Assembly (NCBI GenBank): GCA_963565915.1
Contig: OY751490.1
Location: forward strand, 4,092,001-4,156,000
Direction of reading: 5' to 3'
Length of the DNA: 64,000 nt
DNA from: Entoloma clypeatum
Taxonomy: Eukaryota > Basidiomycota > Agaricomycetes > Agaricales > Entolomataceae
The notes below the pieces were generated by a model. It saw only the letters and a list, made by a program, of their open reading frames with translations. It ran no database searches and was not told the DNA's origin. Below are positions 33,517-44,171 of this stretch, piece after piece. Every line of letters begins with the position of its first letter. Positions within the stretch are counted from its first letter, which is position 1. The position numbers and the translations under genes were made by a program.

Positions 33517-36500
33517 TTACAAGCATGATAAAGGGCCTGGCTTGGTTGGTTGAGCGGAGTGGAAGTCCGCTACCGTATCCGCTGCGTGTTCAAGAGGATG
33601 CGGGTAACCAAGAAAACTCTTCACTGGTGTCTTCATAACCTAACCAGCGGACGAGGTAAAGGAGTTTGCATCGTTGTCTTTTATCGATCTTTGAGTCGAC
33701 AATTTCTGCAATTTCATATTCGGTTTCTCCTTCGATCTCGAGCGGAGGCGGAGGAGATTGTATCTGATTTGGAATCTTGTTAGGAGTTGCTGGTTCGAGC
33801 ATGGATATGTGGAAGACGAGGTGTATAGCATGCATAGTAAGGAGTGCGTGCCAGGTTGGGCTATGATTTCAAATGGGCCAGCATATTTGTCGGATAACTT
33901 TTGGGTGGGTCATGTGGTGCGGAAGAACTTGGCTTTAACAAAGACTTCTTGTCCGACGCGGAGAACATTGGACGTCCGCAGGGCCTTGATAACGTTGTTG
34001 TGCCTCTGCGACAGCAGTCTTTAGTCCTTGATGTAATTCATCTAAGTCAACGATGTATTGTCGAGCTTTATCGGATGCTAGATCACGTTCCGGATGGAGT
34101 GTAATGTCGGGATGATAACCTTTGTTGGCGAAGAATGGTGATACACCAGTAGTGGCACTCAGAGTGTTGTTGTAAGTGAACTCTGCAAGCGGAAGCAAAG
34201 CGGACCAGTTGTCTTGCTGGTAGTTGCAGAAGATGCAGAGGTATTGTTCAAGTGTTTGGTTGGTGCGTTCGGTTTGACCATCGCCTTCAGGGTGATATCC
34301 AGAAGTGAAGTGAAGTCTCATGTCGAGGGCTTTTGCAAGAGAGCGGAAAAAGCTGGAGACAAATTCAGGTCCGCGATTGGATGTGACATTTTGCGGAACT
34401 CCATGCTTGGAAAAGACATGAAGCACGAAAAGGTTTGCTAGGTCTTCGGATGTGCAATTAATGGTGGTAGGGATGAAGATGCCTTGTTTAGTGAGGCGGT
34501 CTACAATGACCAGAATCACATCGGAGCCAGTGGATGTTGGAAGGGGTTCAATGAAGTCAATGGAAATAGAATGCCAGGGATGTTCAGGAATAGGGAGTTG
34601 TTTAAGCAGACCGTAGGGTTTATGACGTTGGGGTTTGGCGCGCATACAAGTGGTACATGACTTGCAATACTTTTTGATGAAGTCGCGCATTCCAGGCCAA
34701 GTGTATTCTTGTTGGATAAGACTAATAGTCTTTATTCTGACCAGGGTGTCCAGCGAGGATATGGTCGTGCTTATTGCGGAGGATGCAGAGACAGAGGTTG
34801 GATGAGTTGGGAACATAGATACGTCCATTGTGGAGTAGATAACCTGCTTCATTCACAATCCAGCATGGATTAGGATTGTCAAGGAAAGAGGTGTAAATGG
34901 GATCGGTCGGAAGAGCGGAGAGGATGTCGGAGCGGAGCTGATCCGTATCCATAATGATTGTGGCACAGAGGACGGGCATATATAACTCTGTTGCGTGAAG
35001 TGAAGTGGTGAGCTGTTCTTGTGTGAAGATGGGTTTGAAGTTGCTTGGATTGATGGATGAATAGTCGCTATTTCCCTCTTTAGGGTAGACATCCCATCGT
35101 CTACTTAAAAGATTGGGCTTCGTACCTAAACGGCCAGGGCGGAAGCGGATGACGAGATTGAACTGGCAGAGGTATTCGGACCAACGAGCTTGTCGATGTG
35201 ATAAAATCTTGGTAGTAGAAAAGTACTCAAGATTTTTGTGGTCCATTATGACATCGATCGGAGCAGCGGAGCCTTCAAGGTAGTGACGCCAAACCTTGAA
35301 TGCATCATGGATCGCTAATAGTTCTTTGTCGTGGGTGTCATAGTTTAACTCGGGAGGTGTAAAGGTGCGGGAGTGGAAAGAGACCGGATGGATTCCGTCG
35401 TCGGAGGTGCAGATGGAGAGGATCACACCCAAAGCATAGTCGGAGGCATCGGTTTCGACAATAATAGGGCTGTCAGGAATCCAATGCGTAAGAACAGGTG
35501 CCGTGGTAAAGGCTTTCTTCAAAGTTTTGAAAGATTTGCGAGCAGAATCGGAGAAGTGCCATTGTGTGTTTTTGCAGGTGAGTTGGGTGAGCGGAACAGT
35601 GATTTTGGAGTAGTAAGGAATGAATCGACAATAAAAATTGGCAAAACCTAAGAAAGATTGAATATCTTTGACCTTCCTTGGTTCAGGCCAATCTTGAATA
35701 ATTTTGACTTTCTTATCCGACATGCAGAGGCCTGTCGTGTCGGAGAGAGGATAAAGCCAAGGTATTCAACAGTATCTGTAGAAAACTCGCATTTGTCTGC
35801 GCGCACGTATAAGCCATGTTGTCGGAGACATCGGAGGACTTTGCGGACATGCTTCCAATGCTCGGAGGGAGAGTCGGAGTAGATGAGGATGTCGTCAAGA
35901 TATATGGTAACATACTTATTGAGCAGGTCGTGGAAGATGTCATTCATGAAGCGTTGAAAAACAGCTGGGGAGTTGGTGAGTCCAAATGGCATGACAAGCC
36001 ATTCAAAAGACCCGTAGCGCATGCGGAAGGCGGTTTTCCATTCATCTCCTTCTGCTATGCGGACGAGGTGCTAGGCATGTCGGAGGTCGAGAGCCGTATA
36101 AACACTGGCTTTTCCAGCGGTCTGGAGAAGGTCGGATATGAGCGGAAGCGGATATCGGTCCTTCTTTGAGATTTTATTAAGACCACAGAAATCGACGCAA
36201 AGACGAAGGGAGCCATCCTTTTTATGAATGAAAAGGACGGGAGCACTGTGTGGAGAGGAAGAGGGTCGGATGAATCCAATGGTGAGGTGTTCGTCAATGA
36301 ATTCACGGAGGGCATTGAGTTCGGTTTGTGAAAGGGAGTAGATCGGACTGAACGGAGGAGCGGAGCCCTCTTCAAGTTCAATCTTGAGGTCATAGGGACA
36401 GTGTGGTGGAAGAGTGTCTGCTTTTCCTTTACTGAAGATGTCAGCATAGTCGTGGTATTCCTTGGGTACATTTGTCAAGTTGGGGGTGTCGGAAGCGGAT

Positions 36501-37150
36501 GCGGAGTGAGCAGAAACGGAGGGAGTCAAAAGGTGAAGTCAAAAGGATTGTGTACCAGGCAATTTGCATGCCCTCATAAATGCAGCTGCATTAATGAGTG
36601 AAATCTGTGGAGGTACGATCGGAGGTTCCAGAGGAGGAAGCGTAGCTGTCCTACCTTGGGAGGAGGTCGACGTCAATGTCGGAAACAGCTCTTTTTGCAT
36701 CTGTGGACAGAAAGTGATACTGCCCAATACCCAGTCAATCATAGGATTGTGGCGGGTGAGCCAGTTGTATCCAAGAACCACAGAAGAAGCGGAGTCGAGC
36801 GGAGTAACATAAAAATCCTGTTCAAAAGATTCACCTGAAGGAAAACATATAGGTATTGTTACAACTTGAGTGATAAACACGTTAGAAGAACCATAAAAAA
36901 AACGAAAAGCTTTAGTTCTAAAGGTGGAATAGCAGAGGTCAGAAGATCATAAGCGGAAGAAAAGTTATTGTCAATAAAACAGTGGGTAGATCCTGAATCA
37001 ATAAGTGCTGGGACAGAATCTGAAGAGAAAAAAGAGGATGAGATATTGATACATAAAGAGTTTGGATCGGAGAGAGCAGATGTGTTAAGTCGGATGGGAG
37101 CAGAGGCACGGAGAGAGTCAACGCAGTCCTCAGACCATGCTTCATGAGGA
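33517..37150 (-). pseudogene. pol of C1 (broken)
   Basis: Protease with LIDSGSTHCFID near 36975-37010 and 36539-36880, RT at 36071-36529 and 35648-36022 (YLDD), RT end and RNase H at 34722-35723 (ETDASDYALGV, DHKNLEYF), integrase at 33935-34852 (C..C zinc finger, SIDFIEPLP, GQTERTNQ), chromodomain at 33590-33835 (YEIAEIVDSKID..LVRWLGYEDTSEEF). The second catalytic Asp of integrase is Asn (TSNRGPEF). Frame breaks occur near 36070, 35735, 34725, 33930 and at the C-terminus near 33590. Pol is -1 relative to gag. Confidence 0.87.
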
Positions 37151-37157
37151 CCACTGC

Positions 37158-37215
37158 CTATTTTTTTGACTCAATCTCCTTATCTTTTTCCTTGGCTTGA
37201 GTGCCGACTTGGGCA
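37158..37215 (-). pseudogene. Last codons of C1 gag
   Basis: The minus strand reads TAQVGTQAKEKDKEIESKK then TAG at 37158-37160, matching the C-terminus of D1 gag (ESKK stop). Everything upstream is lost at the fusion with C2. Confidence 0.6.
37161..37167 (-). promoter_or_regulatory. Putative -1 frameshift heptamer A AAA AAA (family C)
   Basis: In the gag frame: TCA AAA AAA TAG. A slip of -1 on A AAA AAA gives ATA GGC AGT and enters the pol frame, which is open into the protease. The same arrangement, base for base around the heptamer, is found in D1. Confidence 0.6.
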
Positions 37216-37539
37216 GTACTATGCGTGCTATACACCCCGTCTTCCACATATCCATGCTCGAACCAGCAACTCCTAACAAGATTCCAAATCAGATACAATC
37301 TCCTCCGCCTCCGCTCGAGATCGAAGGAGAAACCGAATATGAAATTGCAGAAATTGTCGACTCAAAGATCGATAAAAGACAACGATGCAAACTCCTTTAC
37401 CTCGTCCGCTGGTTAGGTTATGAAGACACCAGTGAAGAGTTTTCTTGGTTACCCGCATCCTCTTGAACACGCAGCGGATACGGTAGCGGACTTCCACTCC
37501 GCTCAACCAACCAAGCCAGGCCCTTTATCATGCTTGTAA
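37216..37539 (+). pseudogene. Chromodomain end of C2 pol
   Basis: HPVFHISMLEPATPNKI, then YEIAEIVDSKIDKRQRC and LVRWLGYEDTSEEF, a chromodomain. A one-base shift near 37460 puts the last 24 codons (EHAADTVADFHSAQP) out of frame, as in C1. The upstream pol is missing. Confidence 0.75.
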
Positions 37540-37584
37540 CAAGAAGAAAAGAAAATCTATTAATATTTTATACTAACAAAAAAA

Positions 37585-38570
37585 CTACTTTCGCTGTTTT
37601 TTGTTAGATACCCCCTCCGTCTCCTCGTTCCACTCCGATCCGGATTCCTCTTCCGCTTCTTTGTTTCTTCTTCTTTTCTTCTTCTTCTTCTACCTCCTTT
37701 GCCAACTCCTCCAATACCCTATCATACTCCTCCACATCCTCGTCCTCGTCGGATCCCTCCTCCGAAGCCTCCGAATCCTCCCTCCACACGATAACCGTCA
37801 AAAGCTCCTTGATCTCCCGCAGTTCCTTCAACTCCGCCTTTATCAGCCCATCTCCCTTATCATGCTCCTAAGCCCTCTCACCACCTCTGTGCCTATGACC
37901 ACCTCCGGCGGACCAAACCCCTCTGGCATGAACTCTGGCTCCTCCAACGCTGCGGCTATCCATGATCCCTCTGTGGTCCCCTCTCCCTTGGACGATCCCG
38001 TCTTCGCATTCTTCGTCGCACCACCTGCCACCTTAGCCTTTCCGACCCTCACTGCCTTGGTCATCCTCCGCTTCACCTCTGACTCCGCTTCCGCTCCCGT
38101 TCTGCAGCTTCGTTTTAAACGCTGGCACTGCCAGCACGACGAAGTGTTGTCATTCTTAAAGAACAAGTTAATAACGAAGCGTATAAAGAAATAGAAAAAA
38201 CTCACTCTGATGGCAAAAAACACAAGTCCCCCACTTTCAAGCAGGAGGTGCAATCCTGCTTCCCCTGCTCGTAACTCGCAGGCATATCCTTGAAAGCCCC
38301 CTGCAGCTGGACCTTCTTCACCTCCGCATTTGCCGCATCTGCATCTGCATCTGCACCCGCACCCGGAACTGGCTCCTTCGCCTTTGCTTTCTCTGCTTTC
38401 CTCTCTGCTCATCTCCACTCTTTCGCCGCCCTTTTTGCCTCTGTGCGCTCTGCATCTTCCTTCGCGCGCTCCTCTGCCCCCTGCAGCTTCCTCTCCAACT
38501 CCTCGGTGACCTTCTTCTGGCACTCCCTTTCAGCACGGAGAGCGGCGAGGGGTGAGTTCTCAGCGGACAT
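37585..38570 (-). pseudogene. Antisense Zn2Cys6-like gene of C2 (broken)
   Basis: Mirror copy of the gene at 32486-33471: ATG 38568-38570, TGA at 38409-38411 in the coiled coil, intron with GTGAGT donor, cysteine cluster CX2CX6CX11CX2CX6C, tail KKQRK with TAG at 37585-37587. It shares the premature TGA and the exon 2 frameshifts with C1, so the lesions came before the inverted duplication. The intron acceptor reads ttaag here instead of ttag. Confidence 0.72.
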
Positions 38571-38705
38571 AACGGATAGGCGACGGGATAGATGTTGTGG
38601 TTGGGTGACAAGAGAGAAAAATCACACGCAAAGCTTTTCAACCAACGGTCATGTGGATTACCTCATCTGGGCCTCAGGGTTCGGCCCTAAGAGGGAAATA
38701 CTGTC

Positions 38706-38859
38706 ATAACCATACGATTCACATCTGACTTATCCAACGACTCCGATGATTCATCCACTCCAACATCCACATACGATTCACATCTGACTTATCCAACGAC
38801 TCCGATGATTCATCCACTCCAACATCCGCTCCAACAACATTCTATTTATATTGATTATA
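38706..38859 (+). repeat. Truncated 3' LTR of C2
   Basis: Starts TGTCATAACC after the purine tract and contains a duplicated segment of about 58 bp (catacgattcacatctgac words twice). It ends at gattaTA, where the Tc1/mariner-like end begins. Confidence 0.8.
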
Positions 38860-39076
38860 CAGTGCCTCACAAAACTGATTTAATGTTTGTTGCTTTTTGA
38901 ATACCTTCAAGATAACTCTGCAAAGAATACCAATTGAATTAAACCTTTGGTATATAATTGAAAGCCCTACTTCAGGGCTTTCAGAATATAAAGGAATCAT
39001 ATGATTTAGATCAGAATCCATGGAGATATGATTAAATTCAATCAGCAACTCATTGAATCAGTTTTGTGAGTACCTA
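38860..39076. repeat. Tc1/mariner-like palindromic terminal region
   Basis: CAGTGCCTCACAAAACTGAT directly after a TA, mirrored by aatcagttttgtgagtacc at 39055-39073. Between them is a long imperfect palindrome centred on gaaagccct..agggctttc. Tc1/mariner elements insert at TA and often begin CAGT. It could be the left terminal repeat of the element that carries the transposase just to the right, or a MITE of its own. Confidence 0.6.
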
Positions 39077-39215
39077 TGGCAATTATCAGAATCAAATGCT
39101 TCACTGGTTGTATGGTAACCAGTTGTCATGACTTACTGATGGAACTTGAATAGAACCCTGATGGGTTGTCAAGGAAAGTTGTATAAGAAGAATCCAACCT
39201 CAACAGCCTCCATAA

Positions 39216-40043
39216 TTAATCATGGCCCTATCTCCTCTTTCCACAAGGAAAACATTCTTCTCTGGCCTCCAATGGTCACTCCACTCGTCATATTGCCTCT
39301 AACCTGGGTGTCAGCCAACCAACTGTCTCCAGAGTGCTTCAGAATCTTCTTCCTCATCGCAATCTCTCTTCTGGTGGTCGTCCATCCAAGCTTTCTCCCA
39401 CCAACACACGAAACATACTTTCACAAATCACCTCAGGGAGAGCCTCCAATGCTGTGCAGGCTACCAAACACATCAACACTGTCATCTCCAATCCTGTCTC
39501 CCCAGAAACTGTGAGAAGGGTTCTCAGAAAACATGAATTCAAGGCTGTAACAAAGAAGAAAAGACCTTTCTTAAAGGCCATACATTGGAAGAGGCGGTTG
39601 GCATTTGCTATGAAGCACAGGGAATGGACAGTGGAGGACTGGAAGAGGGTCATTTGGTCAGATGAGACCAAAATCAACAGGTTTGGATCAGATGGCAAGG
39701 AATGGGTCTGGAAAAAGAAGGGTGAGGGGCTTATTGAAAGAGAGGTTCAGGGCACAGTCAAGTTTGGGGGAGGAAATATTATGGTTTGGGGTTGTATGGG
39801 TTGGGAAGGTGTGGGGAGACTTGCAGAGGTTGAGAAGAGGATGGATGCTGATCAGTATGTGTCCATTTTGGAGGACAATTTGCTGCCCAGCATGGAAGAG
39901 AGTGGAATCTCTGAAGAGGAGATCATTTTTCAGCAGGACAATGACCCCAAGCACACCTCCAAGAAGGCCAAAAAATGGATGGACAGCAAGAATATTGCTC
40001 TGCTGGATTGGCCTGCACAGTCTGGATCAGTTCTGGCTAGCTG
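39216..40043 (+). pseudogene. Tc1/mariner transposase remnant
   Basis: An open frame without ATG from 39216 (after TAA 39213) to TGA 40041-40043. Helix-turn-helix part: STRHIASNLGVSQPTVSRVL. Linker: PETVRRVLRKHEFKA. Catalytic part: VIWSDETKINRFGSDG with the first Asp, IIFQQDNDPKHTSKKAK with the second Asp, then LLDWPAQS, after which Tc1 transposases continue DLNPIEN with the third acidic residue. Here the frame turns to GSVLAS and stops, so the third catalytic residue is missing. The N-terminus is also incomplete. A cut-and-paste enzyme that is no longer functional. Confidence 0.85.
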
Positions 40044-40177
40044 ACTGAAATGATGTCTGTGTTACCTTCCCATCCTGTTTTATGGGGGAAGTAATGAGAT
40101 TTAATTTGAGAAATATAAGACTCAAGGTGTTCACAGTTGGTTAGCGAAACATGCAGATCAGAGAGAGTTGGAGAACA

Positions 40178-40713
40178 GTTGGGCACAAGAGGCGGCCGTT
40201 GGGCTTGAAGGAAGAGTGTTGCACACAAAGGGAGGGTGTTGCATGCAAAAGGAGGGCATTGGCGCAAGTTGGAGGGCAGTACACATGAAGGAAGGGCGTT
40301 GGGCGCCAGTGGACGCTGTTGGGCGCTAGAGGGGGCCGTTGGGCGTGGGGGCAGTTGGGCATAAAAGGGGGCCGTTGGGCACCGGTCGCGGCAGTTGGGC
40401 ACAAGAGGCGGCCGTTGGGCTTGAAGAAAGGGTGTTGCATATGAAAGGAGGGTGTTGCACACGAAGGAAGGGTGTTGGATGCCAGTGGATGCCGTTGGGC
40501 GCTAGAGGGGCCATTGGGCACGAAGGGATGCTGTTGGCGTGAAATGGGGTGTCAGACACAGGTCATGGCAGTTGGGCACGAGGGGGGACAGCTGTTGGGC
40601 TCAAATGGAGGGCATTGGGCGCGACTGGATGCCGGTCAGCACGAAAGAGGGCCGTTGGGTGCTAGAGGGGCCCATTGAGCATGAATGGTGGCTGTTGGGC
40701 GGAAGTGGTGGCC
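40178..40713. repeat. 20-bp minisatellite, about 27 units
   Basis: Degenerate units of mostly exactly 20 bp that begin gttgggc or attgggc. A block of units (gttgggcacaagaggcggcc, then gttgggcttgaag.., gttgcac.., gttgcat..) recurs about 11 units later, so there is higher-order structure. G-rich on this strand. Long frames on either strand here are by-products of the periodicity. Confidence 0.9.
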
Positions 40714-43391
40714 AGATGGAGTGGAGGGGGGGATAAAAGAAGTGTGGGAATGTTTCGTTGGCTATTTGTCGAATTATGGTTCGACTTTTGGTGATTGCCA
40801 AAAGTGCTCGGCAGTCAATGCTGAGCAATGAGCATTGTTGAAACATGAGGCCTCAATGCCCAAACCATGGCACCACAAGCCCTAAAAACAGATCTTAACT
40901 TATATAGAGATATTTAGAAACCTATATCAAGTATATATGAAGTTAAATACATCAGCTATATATAATAGAAAGTCTGTATTCTAAAATGATGCATCAAAAC
41001 ATACTGTAAATTGTGATGAACAGTGCATCATCATGGGTTTTCTCAAACACAAAAACAACATTTTCTTACTTCCTCCCTTTCACAACCACTAGTCTATATG
41101 CACTGTATATATACCATTGTAACATTGTATGTAATCCTACTCAGACCATTCAAATCAAGCACAAGAACTTAATAAGATGAATATGAGCAAAATAGGGCAA
41201 AAATTTATGTACTGATGAGTTCTATCACTTTAAACTATTATTAGATCACGAGAAAGGCACTGCGCGATGCATTTTGTGCATTGTTTACTATTATTTGGTG
41301 TAAAGCGTTGCATCGCTATATGTTCAAATCCATGGCAAAATTTCATGAAATAAATACATATTGAGTGACATATAATGCCAACCTATCTAATTAATATAGT
41401 AGAAACCCTTACTTGTTACTGGGTAGACAAAATAAGCACATGTGCCATGTTTTTGGAGATTTGTTTACATGTATTTGACATGTTTGATGCGCGCATCGTG
41501 CGTCATCCAACATCAAACTGATGCATCCATTGCTGACTCAGCAATGAGAGATATAAGAAAAACACTGTAATAATAGTACAGATACAACAAAAATAGCACT
41601 GTAAACACAGATACAAAAAAATTACACTGTAATCATGTATGTTGTAGTGTTTCCACCATGTTTCACTCAATTCTTAATCTTTATGACTCTGAGCAAGACT
41701 TTATATACAAGCTAGAAATGTATTCCACTCAGTTGTAGCTTCAAAACAAGCCTTAGACCAATGAAATTGGACTATAAATATCTAGAATATTATGCAGAAT
41801 TCTGAAAAATCTCCACAAATTGTAGAATATTAGGGGGGGGGGGGGGTTGGAGGTGTATCCCAAAGGGCAAAAGACCGGTCTAGACCTGTTTAGACCAGTC
41901 TTTTTGCGGTCTAAGTCAAAAAAAGTCTAGACTGAACTGCAGTCTAAATTTTCTAAAACAGATAGACCTTAGACTGCAGTTTAGTCCGGTTCAGGTCTAT
42001 GTAGACTGAACCTTCAAACACTATTTTTGCATAGGTAGGCCTTCACGAGTGGATGCGGAGGAAACGGTGAGAAGTCAGGTTGGCCAGGTCTAAATCTAGC
42101 CATTCTAGGATTGAAGAATTTCATTGTGAATTGCTGGTGGCATCTTTCAAGGGAGCAGAATAGGGTGTGTATGTTTGCCGTGCGAGGAGACAAATATGTA
42201 TGGGCATGAGGCCCTGGCTTCTTCAATGGGCTCATAAATTTGGAAGACTACATAGCATGGCAGGTGGACCATTTCGAGCTGAGAAAGGTTTCCATCCAAA
42301 GAACAGTGGTCGCATGCTAGGGTTTGATTTATAGGCTAAGCCTTTAAGTAATAACAACATTGAGACATAAGGAATACTCATGGCAATGCACCCTCTACAA
42401 TGAATAGTTAGCGATGGTATCACACCTGAGAAGTGGCCCATATCCCATCTCTAAAGCATCTACCTCAATTTGATCTAATGCATCAGCGTCTTCATAGAAA
42501 TAAGCCTCAATATATCGAGATCATAGGATTCATCAAGCCACTGCATAAAATGGTCTCAACTACTTGGACAGTAGTGTTCACATCTAATATGATATCGTTT
42601 GAAAAGAGACAGAAGTAAATGGGAAGGAGGTTTGCACCTCAAAACCATTTTCAAAGAGCCATGGCCACCCTGATGATATTCAAGGCTTATTCTTCCTTGA
42701 CATTGATCTTGGGGCTCTTTATATCCTCTTTGAGACTTTGAGAGCCACTCGGATCTTTGCATGTGTTCCACCATTTCGCTCACAGGTATTACAGTCTCTT
42801 CATAGTGTGGGCCCCTACATCCAGCCCGGCATGGAGCAGTCATGAAGGCGGTGGTTTTGCGAAAAATGTGAGCTTTGGGTGAAAAAGCCCAGAGCTTTCT
42901 ATTTAAATCACATTTTAATCGCCTTGCAATATCATCACGACTTGCTGAGAGGTGCGGCTTCATTTAGTATTTTGAAGTCACAGTACTTAACTGCAAGTTA
43001 ATGTTAACTTAACATGACTAAACTCAAATTAACTTAACCCTATGGTTAAGGTTAACAACTTTGGTGTAGCATTAACTGAAGTTTAAGACAGCAAAATGAT
43101 GGATCAAATCACACTGTAAATTATGATGAACAGTGTATCATGGGTTTCCTCAAGCACCAAAAAACAACATCTTCTTACTTCCTCCCTTTCACAAAATTAG
43201 AACTCTATATATACTGTATGTATTTAAACCTATTGAGAGTATTCAAATGAAGCTCAAAGTCTGAATAAGATGAATATGAGTAAAATAAGTTGATAATTTG
43301 TCCAAAATTTTCAATTTCAGCTTTGGATTCTCCACATTCAGGGGATCTCAGGACACCTTTATTTTTCTAATTTGGATCAATTTTGAGGTCA
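40714..43391. other. Long AT-rich stretch without recognisable genes
   Basis: Contains a G-run of about 15 (41832-41846), the inverted-repeat-rich tract 41878-42010 built from tagacc / ggtcta words, and two related segments near 41010-41210 and 43085-43280 (gatgaacagtg.atcatgggtt.., then aacaaca..cttacttcctccctttcaca.., then ataagatgaatatgag) that form a diverged direct repeat. No coding signature on either strand; the 135-codon frame at 42556-42963 has none. Confidence 0.6.
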
Positions 43392-44153
43392 TTAATTTGA
43401 CTTAATGTGACTTTGAAACACTAGCTTCATTAGTTCATTGATGTCAGCTTGTGGGCAGACTTTTGAACCCTGGCCTGTATAGGAGAGATCAGCCATGGAA
43501 GAGGGTGGGAAGTAATGGTGTCGCACAAGTGAAATGATACTGTATACTTGACAAACAACCTTGCTTCCATCCTTGTCAACCAATATATAGCAAATTTGTC
43601 CTTTGACCTTCCCATTCGGAGCACCAAGAGAATAGCTGAGGTTTAGCTGGGGCTTCTGCCAATTCTCGGGATCACAAAGAAAAAGATGCCCCACAGGATG
43701 ATTGTCTCCACTCTCCAGATATTCTTTGAAGGCGAAGGGGTCGTCGTAAGTAAACATTGTTAAAAATTCTACTTGGCGGTTTAGTTTGACAGGAGTTCGG
43801 ACAGTTGGTGCAGAGGGGCCGGGACTCGTTGGTCTTGAAGGGCAGCTGGCTGGCGAAAACATTGTGATAGGATGCAAGGGAGAGGCAGAGGGATAGTCAC
43901 ACCAGAGAGCCAAAGGTGTATGTGGTTGTTCCATTCCTCTGGTGCGTTGCAGCGTCGTCGGCATGGATAGAGCTGGAATAAATGTTGCAGCCATCAAGCA
44001 ATTCGCAGCTTGCTCCAGCAGCCGGGCAACATCAGCGGGTATTTCAGCCTCGTCAATAGTGCCGGCCAGGGCTGCAATTTGTCGAAGATGCTGGCCAGTC
44101 CTCTGGGGATGGCCGATGGCATCATCAGGATTGAGGAGGGAGTTGATATTCAT
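43392..44153 (-). CDS. Hypothetical protein, 253 codons
   Basis: A single open frame on the minus strand. I chose ATG at 44153 (MNINSLLNPDDAIGHPQ); the frame is open six codons further. N-terminal third: a helical, Ala-rich segment (LRQIAALAGTIDEAEIPADV). Middle: Pro/Ser-rich linker. C-terminal third: NLSYSLGAPNGKVKGQICYI, then VDKDGSKVVCQVYSIISLV, beta-rich. No family recognised, no membrane segment or signal peptide. It may be intronless or only the last exon of a gene, or an accessory gene of a mobile element, given its transposon-rich surroundings. Confidence 0.45.
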   Translation of the reverse strand: MNINSLLNPDDAIGHPQRTGQHLRQIAALAGTIDEAEIPADVARLLEQAANCLMAATFIPALSMPTTLQRTRGMEQPHTPLALWCDYPSASPLHPITMFSPASCPSRPTSPGPSAPTVRTPVKLNRQVEFLTMFTYDDPFAFKEYLESGDNHPVGHLFLCDPENWQKPQLNLSYSLGAPNGKVKGQICYILVDKDGSKVVCQVYSIISLVRHHYFPPSSMADLSYTGQGSKVCPQADINELMKLVFQSHIKSN

Positions 44154-44171
44154 AACACAGCATTGAGACAC

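Larger units (their letters stand above)
31567..37215 (-). mobile_element. C1: Ty3/gypsy element, 5'-truncated, with antisense gene
   Basis: On the minus strand: the last codons of gag (to 37158), pol (protease to chromodomain, ending 33517), a downstream region that holds a gene on the opposite strand, polypurine tract (32103-32117) and 3' LTR. The gag start and 5' LTR are missing. At about 37215 the element is fused to an inverted 3' end of the same family (C2). It is inserted in B4 gag. Pol has several stops and frameshifts. Confidence 0.88.
37216..38859 (+). mobile_element. C2: inverted 3' end of family C element
   Basis: On the plus strand: pol 3' end with chromodomain (to TAA 37537-37539), the accessory gene on the minus strand (37585-38570), the purine tract (38693-38705) and the first about 154 bp of a 3' LTR (from 38706), cut at 38859 by a Tc1/mariner-like sequence. 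It is almost identical to the corresponding part of C1; the few differences noticed are CpG transitions. C1 and C2 form a palindrome with arms of about 1.6 kb around about 3.3 kb of C1 pol. Confidence 0.87.

Noticed and set aside
38290..38709. 139-codon Ala/Ser-rich frame opposite the C2 coiled coil
   Set aside because: Composition is the complement of Glu/Ala/Lys codons; a shadow frame.
40037..40559. Several frames of 77-141 codons with repeated PNG/AQRPP strings
   Set aside because: They are produced by the 20-bp minisatellite read in different frames.
40178..40713. Possible CRISPR-like array
   Set aside because: Units are contiguous and degenerate with no unique spacers; a eukaryotic minisatellite.
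42556..42963. 135-codon minus-strand frame as a gene
   Set aside because: No ATG-supported context, no family motif and no coding-like composition compared with the surrounding AT-rich DNA.
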